Shown piece after piece: positions 5,721-12,456 of a stretch of 12,456 nt of DNA; the first letter of the stretch is position 1; every line of letters starts with the position of its first letter. A model generated the notes under the pieces. It was not told the origin of the DNA, ran no database searches, and saw nothing but the letters and a program-made list of their open reading frames with translations. Source of the DNA: an uncultured Fretibacterium sp. (GTDB lineage: Bacteria; Synergistota; Synergistia; Synergistales; Aminobacteriaceae); the NCBI GenBank assembly GCA_905373185.1, contig CAJPSE010000028.1:1-12456 (forward strand). Reading direction: 5' to 3'. A program made the translations under genes and the position numbers.

Positions 5721-6329
5721 ATGCATATCAGCGAGGGTATGCTCTCCTCTCAGATGCTGACCGCGGGATGGGCCATCGCCGGGGTCGGGACGGCCATCGG
5801 GCTAAAGAAGCTCGATGCTGACAAGATCGTGCGCGTCGCGTTCTTCTCGTCGGCGTTCTTCCTGGCCTCCCTGATCAACGTTCCGATCCCTCCGAGCTCG
5901 ACCCACCTCTCCCTCATCGCTCCAATGGGGTTGGTCTTGGGGTGGTCGGCCTTCCCTGCCGTGATGGTCGCCCTGGTCCTCCAGGCACTGTTGTTCCAGT
6001 TCGGAGGGCTTGTCGTTCTGGGGGTGAACACGGTGGACGTCGCGGTCCCCGCGCTCGCCGCCTATCTGCTGTTCGCCGCCCCGATCCGCAGGAGCAGCGG
6101 GAAGGCGGCATTCGTGCTCGCTTTCCTGGCCGGTTTCCTGGCCGTCATGCTCTGCGCCCTGGGGGTGGAGATATTCCTGCGTGGAACGGACACCAACCTG
6201 TCGGTCATCGCCAACACCGTCTTCCTCGCCCATATCCCCTTCGCCCTGGTCGAGGGGGCCATCACCGCCTTCATGGTCGCCTATATGAAGCGCGCCGCCC
6301 CGGACCTCCTGATGGGCGTGGAGCGATAG
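5721..6329 (+). CDS. cbiM: Cobalt ECF transporter substrate-specific membrane component CbiM
   Basis: A 202-aa polytopic inner-membrane protein, the substrate-binding (S) component of the energy-coupling-factor metal transporter. It begins MHISEG; the N-terminal Met-His pair is the metal-binding hallmark of the CbiM/NikM family, and the start must be ATG 5721 because residue 2 has to be His. VPIPPSSTHL places the second conserved His at 62. GGLVVLGVNTVDVAVPALAAY (95-115) and HIPFALVEGAIT (171-182) match family blocks. Cobalt rather than nickel is inferred from the cobalamin riboswitch upstream; the sequence alone does not separate the two metals. It starts 5 nt after the NikL-like stop and ends 6 nt before cbiQ. 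No CbiN gene is present. Confidence 0.92.
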   Translation: MHISEGMLSSQMLTAGWAIAGVGTAIGLKKLDADKIVRVAFFSSAFFLASLINVPIPPSSTHLSLIAPMGLVLGWSAFPAVMVALVLQALLFQFGGLVVLGVNTVDVAVPALAAYLLFAAPIRRSSGKAAFVLAFLAGFLAVMLCALGVEIFLRGTDTNLSVIANTVFLAHIPFALVEGAITAFMVAYMKRAAPDLLMGVER

Positions 6330-6335
6330 CGGGGA

Positions 6336-7085
6336 ATGCAGCTCGATACGGGCGGCCTTCGGGCCGAGGCCACGCCGACGGGGCTGGACCGCTTCGACCC
6401 GCGGGGGCGTGTGCTCTGCGCCTTCGTCCTGGCCTTCGTCCTGGCCTCCGTGCGGTCGTTTCCGGCTCTGTTCTGCGGCGTGCCGATCGTGCTGGTCCTG
6501 TTCTTCCTGGGCGAGCCCGGTCCGCTGGCGAGGGAGCTGCTGCACTTGAATGCTGTTGGGGCCTTCATAGCCCTGCTCCTGATGCTGACCTATCCCGGTG
6601 AGCGCTTCTGGGGGCCCTTCTCCGCGGCGGGGCTGAGGTTTGCCGCTCTCATTTTGCTCAAGCTGAACCTGATCTCGGTCCTGCTGAGCCGAATGATTCT
6701 CTCATTGGGCGTAGGGAGGGTGGATGGCGTCCTGGCCCGCCTGGGCGTCCCCGAGAAATTGCGGATCCTCCTGCTGCTCTCCACGCGCTGCATCTTCATC
6801 CTGGCGGAGCGGGCGGGGACGATGGTGCGGGCCGTGCAGCTTCGGGGACCCGACTTGAAGGGAATCCCGATGTGCCGGACCTTCGCCTGCATGCTCGGGA
6901 CGACGCTGGTGCACGGTTCGGAGCGTTCGGAGCGGATGATGCTCGCGATCCGGTGCCGCGGGGGAATGGCGGGGTTCTGCCAGGGCCGGCCTCTGTGCTG
7001 GCGGGGGCGGGACGCCCTGTTCTGTCTGTTGTTTGGCCTGAACATCGCGGTCATCCTGTCGTTTTCCCTCGTCTGGAGGCTCTGA
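6336..7085 (+). CDS. cbiQ: ECF transporter transmembrane coupling protein CbiQ
   Basis: A 249-aa membrane protein that couples the ATPase to CbiM (T component). Hydrophobic helices lie at about 26-58, 70-85, 103-125 and 227-246. Two Ala-Arg-Gly coupling motifs typical of the family are seen: MVRAVQLRG (163-171) and SERMMLAIRCRG (198-209), which sit in the cytoplasmic helices that dock into the ATPase grooves. The ATG at 6336 follows the cbiM stop by 6 nt, with only a weak GGGGA ribosome site, suggesting translational coupling. Length and motif order are normal. Confidence 0.92.
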   Translation: MQLDTGGLRAEATPTGLDRFDPRGRVLCAFVLAFVLASVRSFPALFCGVPIVLVLFFLGEPGPLARELLHLNAVGAFIALLLMLTYPGERFWGPFSAAGLRFAALILLKLNLISVLLSRMILSLGVGRVDGVLARLGVPEKLRILLLLSTRCIFILAERAGTMVRAVQLRGPDLKGIPMCRTFACMLGTTLVHGSERSERMMLAIRCRGGMAGFCQGRPLCWRGRDALFCLLFGLNIAVILSFSLVWRL

Positions 7086-7087
7086 GG

Positions 7088-7903
7088 ATGAGTCGGGAGA
7101 TGAGCCGGAATTCAAAAAGTCAGGACGTGGTCCGCAGCGTGCCGTCCCCGGTGGGACCGGATGAGGCGGCCGTTTCCGCAGCAGCGCCTCTGGAGGTCTG
7201 CGGCCTTTGCTACGCCTACCCCGACGGGCACCGTGCCCTGAACGGCGTCTCCTTCGCTCTGGGGAGGGGGGAGAAGCTCGCGCTGGTGGGCCCCAACGGA
7301 TCGGGAAAGTCCACCCTCATGCTCCACTTGGCGGGCTGCATCGCCGCGCAGACGGGGACGGTGTCGTTGGAGGGCGTTCCCGTCGGGAAGGACCTGAAGC
7401 GCCTGCGCGAGGCCGTCGGCCTGATCTTTCAGGACCCCGACGACCAGCTCTTCATGCCGCAGGTCGTAGAGGACGTGGCCTTCGGGCCGGTGGCGCACGG
7501 GGTGCCCGTCGAGGAGGCCCAGGCGAGGGCCCTGGAGGTGCTGGAGTCCCTGAACGTCGGGCACCTGGCCGAGCGGCCGCCTCATCGCCTCTCGGGCGGG
7601 GAGAAGCGTATGGCGGCCCTGGCGGGAATCCTGGTCATGCGGCCGGAGATCGTGGTGTTGGACGAGCCCTCCGCGGCCCTGGACCCGAGGGCCCGCCTCC
7701 GGGTGATCGAGGTGCTTCGGGAGCTGGACAAGCCCCTCATCCTGGCGACCCACGACCTCGACATGGCCTTGGACGTGTGCAGCCGGGCCATCGTGCTGTA
7801 CGACGGGCGCGTCGCCGCGGATGGGGACCTCGGGACGGTACTCGGGGACGAGGTGCTGCTTCGGCGAAACGGCCTCGAACTGCCCCTGCGCTGTTCCCGC
7901 TGA
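7088..7903 (+). CDS. cbiO: ECF transporter ATP-binding protein CbiO
   Basis: A 271-aa cytoplasmic ABC ATPase that powers cobalt uptake with CbiQ and CbiM. It has all nucleotide-binding motifs: Walker A GPNGSGKST (68-76), Q-loop with Gln115 in FQDPDDQLF, signature LSGGEKR (168-174), Walker B IVVLDEP (188-194), D-loop SAALD (195-199) and switch His222 in ATHD. The PDDQ after the Q-loop is typical of ECF ATPases. The start is ATG 7088, 2 nt after the cbiQ stop, with GGAGG at 7075-7079 (8-nt spacing). The frame is open further upstream, but that stretch overlaps cbiQ and is not ABC-like. The roughly 33-residue N-terminal leader before the ABC fold is a little long. A single ATPase gene implies a homodimer. 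Confidence 0.94.
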   Translation: MSREMSRNSKSQDVVRSVPSPVGPDEAAVSAAAPLEVCGLCYAYPDGHRALNGVSFALGRGEKLALVGPNGSGKSTLMLHLAGCIAAQTGTVSLEGVPVGKDLKRLREAVGLIFQDPDDQLFMPQVVEDVAFGPVAHGVPVEEAQARALEVLESLNVGHLAERPPHRLSGGEKRMAALAGILVMRPEIVVLDEPSAALDPRARLRVIEVLRELDKPLILATHDLDMALDVCSRAIVLYDGRVAADGDLGTVLGDEVLLRRNGLELPLRCSR

Positions 7904-7947
7904 GCGGACCCCCGCAGTGTCGGGGAGATGACCGGATAACCATACGA

Positions 7948-7990
7948 AGCGCCCGTCCCTCGAATAAAGGGGCGGGCGTTTGACTTTTTT
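7948..7990 (+). terminator. Intrinsic terminator of the cobalt operon
   Basis: AGCGCCCGTCCCT (7948-7960) pairs with AGGGGCGGGCGTT (7968-7980), including two G-U pairs, around a 7-nt loop. TGAC and six T residues (7985-7990) follow. It lies 45 nt past cbiO. On the minus strand the tail is not T-rich, so any termination of the converging der operon would be weak. Confidence 0.8.
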
Positions 7991-8008
7991 GACCTGTCCT
8001 TCTTGACC

Positions 8009-9322
8009 CTATCCTTCCTGCTCCTTGCCACGCCAAAATACCCGTAGCGGCGAGCCCGTGAAGTCCTCCAGGGCACGAAGCTCCTTTTTGACGTGGTTCT
8101 CGAAGGCCGTGTCCACGATGCCGGGGTCGTTGACGAAGAAGACGAAGGCAGGCGGCTCCACCCCGGACTGGAGACAGTAGTAGATCTTGAGGGATTTGCC
8201 CCTCTTGCTGGAGGGGAGGCGATCGAAGGCCAGGACGTCGCGCATCAGCCGGTTCAGGACATTGGTCGGGATGCGCCGCCGGCGGTTCTCGAACACGCTG
8301 ACGGCGGCCTGGGCGATCTTGCCGACGCCCCGCCCGTTCAGGGCGGAGGTGAAGAGGATCGGCGCCCAGGTCAGGAAGGGCAGGTCCTCGCGTATCCGCT
8401 TCGTCATCGTGTCCCCCGGACGGTCCCGGGAGGAGACGAGGTCCCATTTGTTCAGGATCAGGATCAGGCCCTTGCCCTTCTCCACCGCGTGTGCAGCGGC
8501 CTTCTTGTCCATATCCGTGCAGGGGGCGGAGGCATCCATCAGCAGCAGCGCGACGTCGGAGCGGTCCACGGCAGCCAGGGTCCGCACGAAGGAGTAATAT
8601 TCGAGGGCGCTGTCCATGCGGCCCCTCCGGCGCAGGCCCGCGGTGTCGACCAGCCGGAAATGCCGGCCATCCATGACGACGGAGGTATCGACGGGATCGC
8701 GCGTCGTCCCCGCCAAAGGGCTCACCAGCGAACGCTCGGCGCCCGCCAGGCGGTTCAGCAGGCTGGACTTACCCACGTTGGGCCTCCCCACGATGGCGAG
8801 GCGAATCTCGTCCTCGTCCCGGTGTTCCTCCTCATCCGGAAGCAGACCGGCAAGCAGGTCCAGCAGGTCCTCCAGGTTGCGCTTGTGGAGGGCGCTGACC
8901 CCCACCACGTGCTCGAACCCCAGGGAATAGGCGTCCGCGACGTGCACCTCGTGCTTGAGGTCGTCCATCTTGTTGACGGCCACCACGACGGGCTTTCGGC
9001 TGCGGCGCAGCAGGTGCGCCACGCTCTCGTCGGCCGCGGTGATCCCTACGTGCCCGTCGACGACCATCAGAAGCGCGTCGCACTCCGATATGGCCTCGTT
9101 GACATGGGCCTCGATCCCTGCACTGAAGGCGCTTTCCTCGCCGAGGATGCCCCCCGTGTCCACGGCGTAAAAGGATTTGCCGCGCCACTCCGTCTCACCG
9201 TAGATGCGGTCCCGGGTGACGCCGGGCGTGTCGTCGACGATGGCCTCCCGGCGTCCGATCAGACGATTGAACAGGGAGGACTTGCCGACGTTGGGACGGC
9301 CTATGATGGCGACTAGGGCCAT
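8009..9322 (-). CDS. der: Ribosome-assembly GTPase Der (EngA)
   Basis: Essential GTPase for 50S ribosomal subunit maturation, 437 aa, the usual length. Two tandem G domains are followed by a KH-like domain. Domain 1 has P-loop GRPNVGKSS (8-16), VTRD (35-38), DTGG (55-58) and NKMD (117-120). Domain 2 has GRPNVGKSS (179-187), TTRD (206-209), DTAG (226-229) and NKWD (291-294). The KH-like region runs from about 350 and contains KIYYCLQSGVEPPAFVFF and a final RVFWRGK. All GTP-binding motifs are intact. The ATG lies 1 nt after the stop codon of the asparaginase-like gene, so the two are surely cotranscribed and probably translationally coupled. The acidic linker EEEHRDEDE (164-172) between the G domains is normal. 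Confidence 0.97.
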   Translation of the reverse strand: MALVAIIGRPNVGKSSLFNRLIGRREAIVDDTPGVTRDRIYGETEWRGKSFYAVDTGGILGEESAFSAGIEAHVNEAISECDALLMVVDGHVGITAADESVAHLLRRSRKPVVVAVNKMDDLKHEVHVADAYSLGFEHVVGVSALHKRNLEDLLDLLAGLLPDEEEHRDEDEIRLAIVGRPNVGKSSLLNRLAGAERSLVSPLAGTTRDPVDTSVVMDGRHFRLVDTAGLRRRGRMDSALEYYSFVRTLAAVDRSDVALLLMDASAPCTDMDKKAAAHAVEKGKGLILILNKWDLVSSRDRPGDTMTKRIREDLPFLTWAPILFTSALNGRGVGKIAQAAVSVFENRRRRIPTNVLNRLMRDVLAFDRLPSSKRGKSLKIYYCLQSGVEPPAFVFFVNDPGIVDTAFENHVKKELRALEDFTGSPLRVFWRGKEQEG

Positions 9323-9323
9323 G

Positions 9324-10319
9324 TCAGGCGTCCTGCATGTAGTCGCTCAGGTCCTTGCCCTTGAGGCCGGAGCCCAGGGCAAGGGCGAGGCGGATGCGGG
9401 CCTGGAGGGGCGAGAGGCCGCCCCCGCTGAGCAGCCCCATCTCCAGGAGGTGCGCGGCGCTGCCCTCGAAATCGGTATAGGTCTGGATGCATCCGGCGAG
9501 GCAACGGGAGGTCAGGACCACGGGGATGTCGGTCCGGAGGATTTTTCGGAGGAGCGGAACCCAGGAGGGCGGAACCTCCCCATTGCCGAACCCGGCGACA
9601 ACGAGCCCCTCCACCTCCTCGATGCGCTTGTCCAGCAGGGCGTTCAGGATAACGTCCCCTCCGCCCAGCGAGGCGTCGATGATCTCGATGACGCGTGCGG
9701 GTACGGTCTCGACGTCCAGTACCTTGCTGCGCCTGGGGGACCTCAGGGGGATCAGGTCCCCCGATGGCTCGGAGAAGGTGCTCAGCGGGCCGCTGGGGAA
9801 GGAGAGAAAGCCGGAGCGGCTGTAGTTGGAGAAGTGGATGAAATCGGCGGCCGCGTAGAGCGCGTCCTGGACGCAGACGATGGCTCCCTGTCCCCAGCAT
9901 GCCTCGGAGAGGGCCGCCTGGACGGATTGGGCGAGGTGCAGGGCTGTCTCGCTGCCGGGCACCCCTGCGTTGAAGATGGACGCCGTGAAGACGAGGGGCT
10001 GCGGAAAACTCCAAACGAGGTCCGCGAAGTAGGCCAGCTCCGTCAGGGCCTGCGTGCCGCAGGTCACGACGACGCCCTTAGCCCCCTCCTTGACCTGGGA
10101 GGCGGCCAGCTGGACGAGATCGCTGCACATCCGCAGCGTATAGTGCGAGAGCGGCTGAAAGCTCCACTCCTGCGGCGAAATCTCCTCGTGAAGCTCCTCC
10201 GGGAGAAATGTCTTCAGTTCCTCCCACTTCAGCGGAATTCTTTCCCTGGCGCTTCCCTCCCTGCGATGGGCGATCTGCCCCCCCGCCAGAATGAGCGCTA
10301 TCTTGTCTCGATTTTGCAT
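9324..10319 (-). CDS. Asparaginase/glutaminase-fold protein lacking most catalytic residues
   Basis: A 331-aa cytoplasmic-looking protein (no signal peptide) with the asparaginase fold. The start ALILAGGQIA (8-17) aligns with the ILATGGTIA motif; KGVVVTCGTQALTELAYF (81-98) with the VVTHGTDT motif; EGLVVAGFGNGEVP (237-250), PVVLTSRCLAG (266-276) and LSPLQARIRLALAL (302-315) with the C-terminal domain. The key residues differ: the catalytic Thr of TGGT is Gln15, the Asp after the second Thr is Gln90, and no Lys occurs between 82 and 198, where the catalytic Lys should be. Thr89 is kept. It is therefore unlikely to be a normal asparaginase and may bind ligands or do something else (inference). 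Its gene ends 1 nt before der and starts 61 nt after the LUD gene. The frame is intact, so this is not a decayed gene. Confidence 0.82.
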   Translation of the reverse strand: MQNRDKIALILAGGQIAHRREGSARERIPLKWEELKTFLPEELHEEISPQEWSFQPLSHYTLRMCSDLVQLAASQVKEGAKGVVVTCGTQALTELAYFADLVWSFPQPLVFTASIFNAGVPGSETALHLAQSVQAALSEACWGQGAIVCVQDALYAAADFIHFSNYSRSGFLSFPSGPLSTFSEPSGDLIPLRSPRRSKVLDVETVPARVIEIIDASLGGGDVILNALLDKRIEEVEGLVVAGFGNGEVPPSWVPLLRKILRTDIPVVLTSRCLAGCIQTYTDFEGSAAHLLEMGLLSGGGLSPLQARIRLALALGSGLKGKDLSDYMQDA

Positions 10320-10380
10320 GATGCCTGTCTTTCCTCTCTGCCGGGCGGATGGCCCGGTTTCGTGCGGGGAAGGAGCGGGG

Positions 10381-11043
10381 TCAGTACCCCAGGCTCTCCC
10401 CCACCATGATGACGTGCGTCCTTCTTCCCATGGTCGGGCGCTCCAGGATCAGGAGTGCCCGGCAGATACGTGACGGAGAATCGCAATCGACGCAATGGCC
10501 CGTTCGGATACAGGGCGTGTCTCCGTTCAGCCGGAGGACGTTGGGGGGTGTTGCGGTCCGGGCGCGGTTTATGGCTTCCTCCAGCGAGCCCGCGACCTTG
10601 TTGACCCCGATGACGAAGATCAGGACGCTTCGCCCCCAGGCCATGGCGCTGACCCGATTACCGTTGCCGTCGATATTCACGATCATCCCGTCCCGGGTGA
10701 CCGCGTTGGCGCTTGTGAGGAAGTAGTCAGCGCAGTACTCATCCATTAAAGTCTGCATCCGCTCCTCCGGGGTGAGGTTCGGGTTCCAGTGATGGCGGAT
10801 CGTGCAGCCCCGCTCGGCGAGCTTTTCCATGGCCCCGATCTCCCGAATCGTCACCGTGCCCGGGATGCCGACGACGGCGCCCTCCGGGATCAGCTTCAGC
10901 ACCTCCGCCAAAGCATCCTCCTTCGTAAGAGCAAAAACAGCCTCGTAGCCCTTCCTGCTCAATGCCCTGGTCACCGTACTCGCCAAGGCCTCGTGAGCTT
11001 CAAGCTTGGCAGCCTCGAACGGATTTTGCGTCGGCCTTGTCAT
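10381..11043 (-). CDS. LUD domain-containing protein (lactate utilization / DUF162 family)
   Basis: A 220-aa protein of the LUD superfamily, whose LutB and LutC relatives take part in lactate oxidation. Solo members like this are often labelled lactate utilization protein, but their role is not established. Recognised segments are AVVGIPGTVTIREIGAME (56-73), the nucleotide-binding-fold-like core SANAVTRDGMIVNIDGNGNR (111-130), VIGVNKVAGSLEEAINR (144-160), and a Cys cluster near the C-terminus: Cys178, Cys184, Cys187 and Cys194 in a PC-x5-C-x2-C-x6-C arrangement that could bind metal or iron-sulfur. No lutA or lutB homologue lies nearby. The start is ATG 11043, with GGGGGAG about 7 nt upstream on the minus strand. 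It lies between the TPR gene and the asparaginase-like gene on the same strand. Confidence 0.85.
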   Translation of the reverse strand: MTRPTQNPFEAAKLEAHEALASTVTRALSRKGYEAVFALTKEDALAEVLKLIPEGAVVGIPGTVTIREIGAMEKLAERGCTIRHHWNPNLTPEERMQTLMDEYCADYFLTSANAVTRDGMIVNIDGNGNRVSAMAWGRSVLIFVIGVNKVAGSLEEAINRARTATPPNVLRLNGDTPCIRTGHCVDCDSPSRICRALLILERPTMGRRTHVIMVGESLGY

Positions 11044-11134
11044 TCGCCGTCTCCCCCTTGGTGTCGTTTGGACCCAGCCCCCCTCGGACCGGTATGCGCA
11101 CTTAGTTTAATCAGTGTTTCCCCGCTTTGTTTTC

Positions 11135-12456
11135 CTACTTCCCACCAACGGATTTCCTCCTGCGCTTCGTCGCTGCGGCCTTCTCCTTTTGTTCCAGCCC
11201 CTGTTCCAGCTCGTTGATCTTCGCCTCGATGGTCACACTGTCGGGGATAAATTTTTGGGCGTCCTGCAGAAACTTCAAGGCCTCGGCATCATTTCCCCTG
11301 CCCTGGTGAACGCCCGCGACCCCCAGCCAGGGCCGTTCGTCATCGCTTTTGAGCGACAGAGCCTGATTGAAGTGGGACAGGGCGTCGTCATAGCGCTTCA
11401 GGTTCAGGGCCACGGTCCCTACCTCGAGGTGCTTCTCGTATTCCCGATCCGGCCCCTGTGCCGGGGGCGGCTGGTCAACGACCAGCCCCGCAACGCGTTT
11501 CATGGCATCTAGGGCCTCCTGGGATGAGGGGCGAAGCTCCAGGGCGCGGCGATAGGCGTTCAATGCCTCCGCTGGCCTGTTCTGCTCCTCTAGCAGGCGT
11601 CCCAGGACGAAGTATGTGTCGTAGCGGGTCGGGTCCAGGTTCGAGGACTGGATCAGGTGTTCTATCGCCTTGTCCGGGGCTTTCTTCAGCGCATAAAGGC
11701 GGCCGATCTCGTAGAGTGCCTGAGCTCGGTCGGGCTTCTCCTCCTCGAGGATCTGATTGAGGTAAAGGCGCCACGCCGTCAGTGCCTGGTCCGACTGTCC
11801 GGCCCTCGCAGAGGAGCGCGCCAGGCCCAATAGGAACTCCCGGGAATCGGGGTAGCGATCGAAGCCCCGCTGATAGGAGGCCATGGCCTCGTCATAGCGC
11901 TCCTCCTCGTAGAGGGCCCGTGCCTCCTGGGCGATGGCTCCTTGAGAATTGTTCTGGATATAGCGATACAGGGCGAAGATCGTCCCCAGCACCAGGATCG
12001 CGACGGTGCAGAGCACGGTGAGCCTCATCCGGCGCTGAGGGGCCTGCGCGAGACGCGCGGCCTCCACCGCCGCCCTCCTCATCTGGGTGACGCGGCGCAG
12101 GCGTTCGGCAATTTGGGTGTCACGGTCTGCTGACTTTGGAACAGCGTCCGTCTCCATCGTGGGAAGAGGCGGCTCCGAAGAAACGGTCCTCTCCTCAGGG
12201 GACCCCTGAGATGGGGCATGGGGTACAAGTTCCCCATTGACTTCCTCAGAGGGGGTATCTGTCTCGTGATTCGTCGGAGGGTTCGCTTCGTCCTTTTTTC
12301 CCTCTTGCTTCCGAAACGCGAGTTCCTCCCCTGTGGAGGACTCCTCCCGATCCTCTTGGGCTGGGGGAGATGCAGGTTTGTCCGGCCTGGGTCGAAAGAC
12401 TTCCTCCGAGGGAGTAAGGGGAGGTTCGGCAGGTTCCAGGGAGGGGGAGGAGGAAG
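11135..12456 (-). CDS. Membrane-anchored TPR-repeat protein, N-terminus outside window
   Basis: The frame ends at 11135 and stays open to the right edge of the window, so the gene is partial at its 5' end. Using the internal Met at 12157 as residue 1, one transmembrane helix lies at about 44-66 after a basic segment, followed by about six tetratricopeptide-type units (roughly 74-103, 106-133, 146-177, 179-210, 240-272, 274-305) and a Lys/Arg-rich end. The roughly 99 open codons upstream of that Met are rich in Pro, Glu and Ser and look like a disordered cytoplasmic region; the composition is continuous and no start with a good ribosome site was seen. The TPR part is probably extracytoplasmic by the positive-inside rule (inference). 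It likely scaffolds a protein complex; no specific function is recognised. It may be first in the minus-strand group leading to der. Confidence 0.82.
   Translation of the reverse strand, partial: SSSPSLEPAEPPLTPSEEVFRPRPDKPASPPAQEDREESSTGEELAFRKQEGKKDEANPPTNHETDTPSEEVNGELVPHAPSQGSPEERTVSSEPPLPTMETDAVPKSADRDTQIAERLRRVTQMRRAAVEAARLAQAPQRRMRLTVLCTVAILVLGTIFALYRYIQNNSQGAIAQEARALYEEERYDEAMASYQRGFDRYPDSREFLLGLARSSARAGQSDQALTAWRLYLNQILEEEKPDRAQALYEIGRLYALKKAPDKAIEHLIQSSNLDPTRYDTYFVLGRLLEEQNRPAEALNAYRRALELRPSSQEALDAMKRVAGLVVDQPPPAQGPDREYEKHLEVGTVALNLKRYDDALSHFNQALSLKSDDERPWLGVAGVHQGRGNDAEALKFLQDAQKFIPDSVTIEAKINELEQGLEQKEKAAATKRRRKSVGGK

Noticed and set aside
6872..7087. In-frame upstream extension of cbiO
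   Set aside because: It overlaps the well-supported C-terminus of cbiQ and adds no ABC-like sequence. ATG 7088 has a properly spaced GGAGG.
8093..9316. 407-codon open frame on the plus strand opposite der
   Set aside because: der has every GTPase motif on the other strand. This frame shows no recognisable domain and a GC-mirror composition.

Overview
The window is GC-rich, densely coded bacterial DNA interrupted by one AT-richer, gene-poor stretch (about 3400-4120). The gene set suggests an amino-acid- or peptide-fermenting anaerobe with a periplasm: an M19 dipeptidase, a DUF1850 protein and a fused TRAP permease together; exported cobalt-uptake accessory proteins; a LUD-domain protein; and an asparaginase-like protein. 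My best guess is a member of Synergistota. That rests on gene content and style, not on a marker gene, and is tentative.

Layout. (1) 1-3397, plus strand: the 3' part of a membrane-dipeptidase-family (M19) gene, a DUF1850 gene overlapping it by 4 nt, and a fused 4TM/12TM TRAP permease. This looks like one peptide or organic-acid uptake and processing operon. (2) 3398-4084: no intact gene. It holds a perfect 24-nt palindrome that is probably a terminator, a 15-bp tandem repeat, and an internally deleted IS3-family transposase remnant with a recognisable element end. (3) 4085-7990, plus strand: an extended -10 promoter, a cobalamin riboswitch, an intrinsic terminator, then five genes: exported DUF4198 protein (NikK-like), small one-TM exported protein (NikL-like), cbiM, cbiQ and cbiO, closed by a terminator. 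This is an ECF-type metal transporter, and the riboswitch points to cobalt. (4) 8009-12456, minus strand, read right to left: a membrane-anchored TPR protein whose N-terminus lies outside the window, a LUD-domain protein, an asparaginase-like protein that lacks most catalytic residues, and the ribosome-assembly GTPase der, which starts 1 nt after the asparaginase-like stop codon.

How the parts work together. In the cobalt operon the leader contains two copies of CCTCGTC, one in the aptamer and one in the terminator, which compete for the same GACGAG segment. This gives a readable on/off switch: cobalamin-bound RNA terminates, and ligand-free RNA antiterminates and expresses cobalt uptake. No rRNA, tRNA or CRISPR array was seen.
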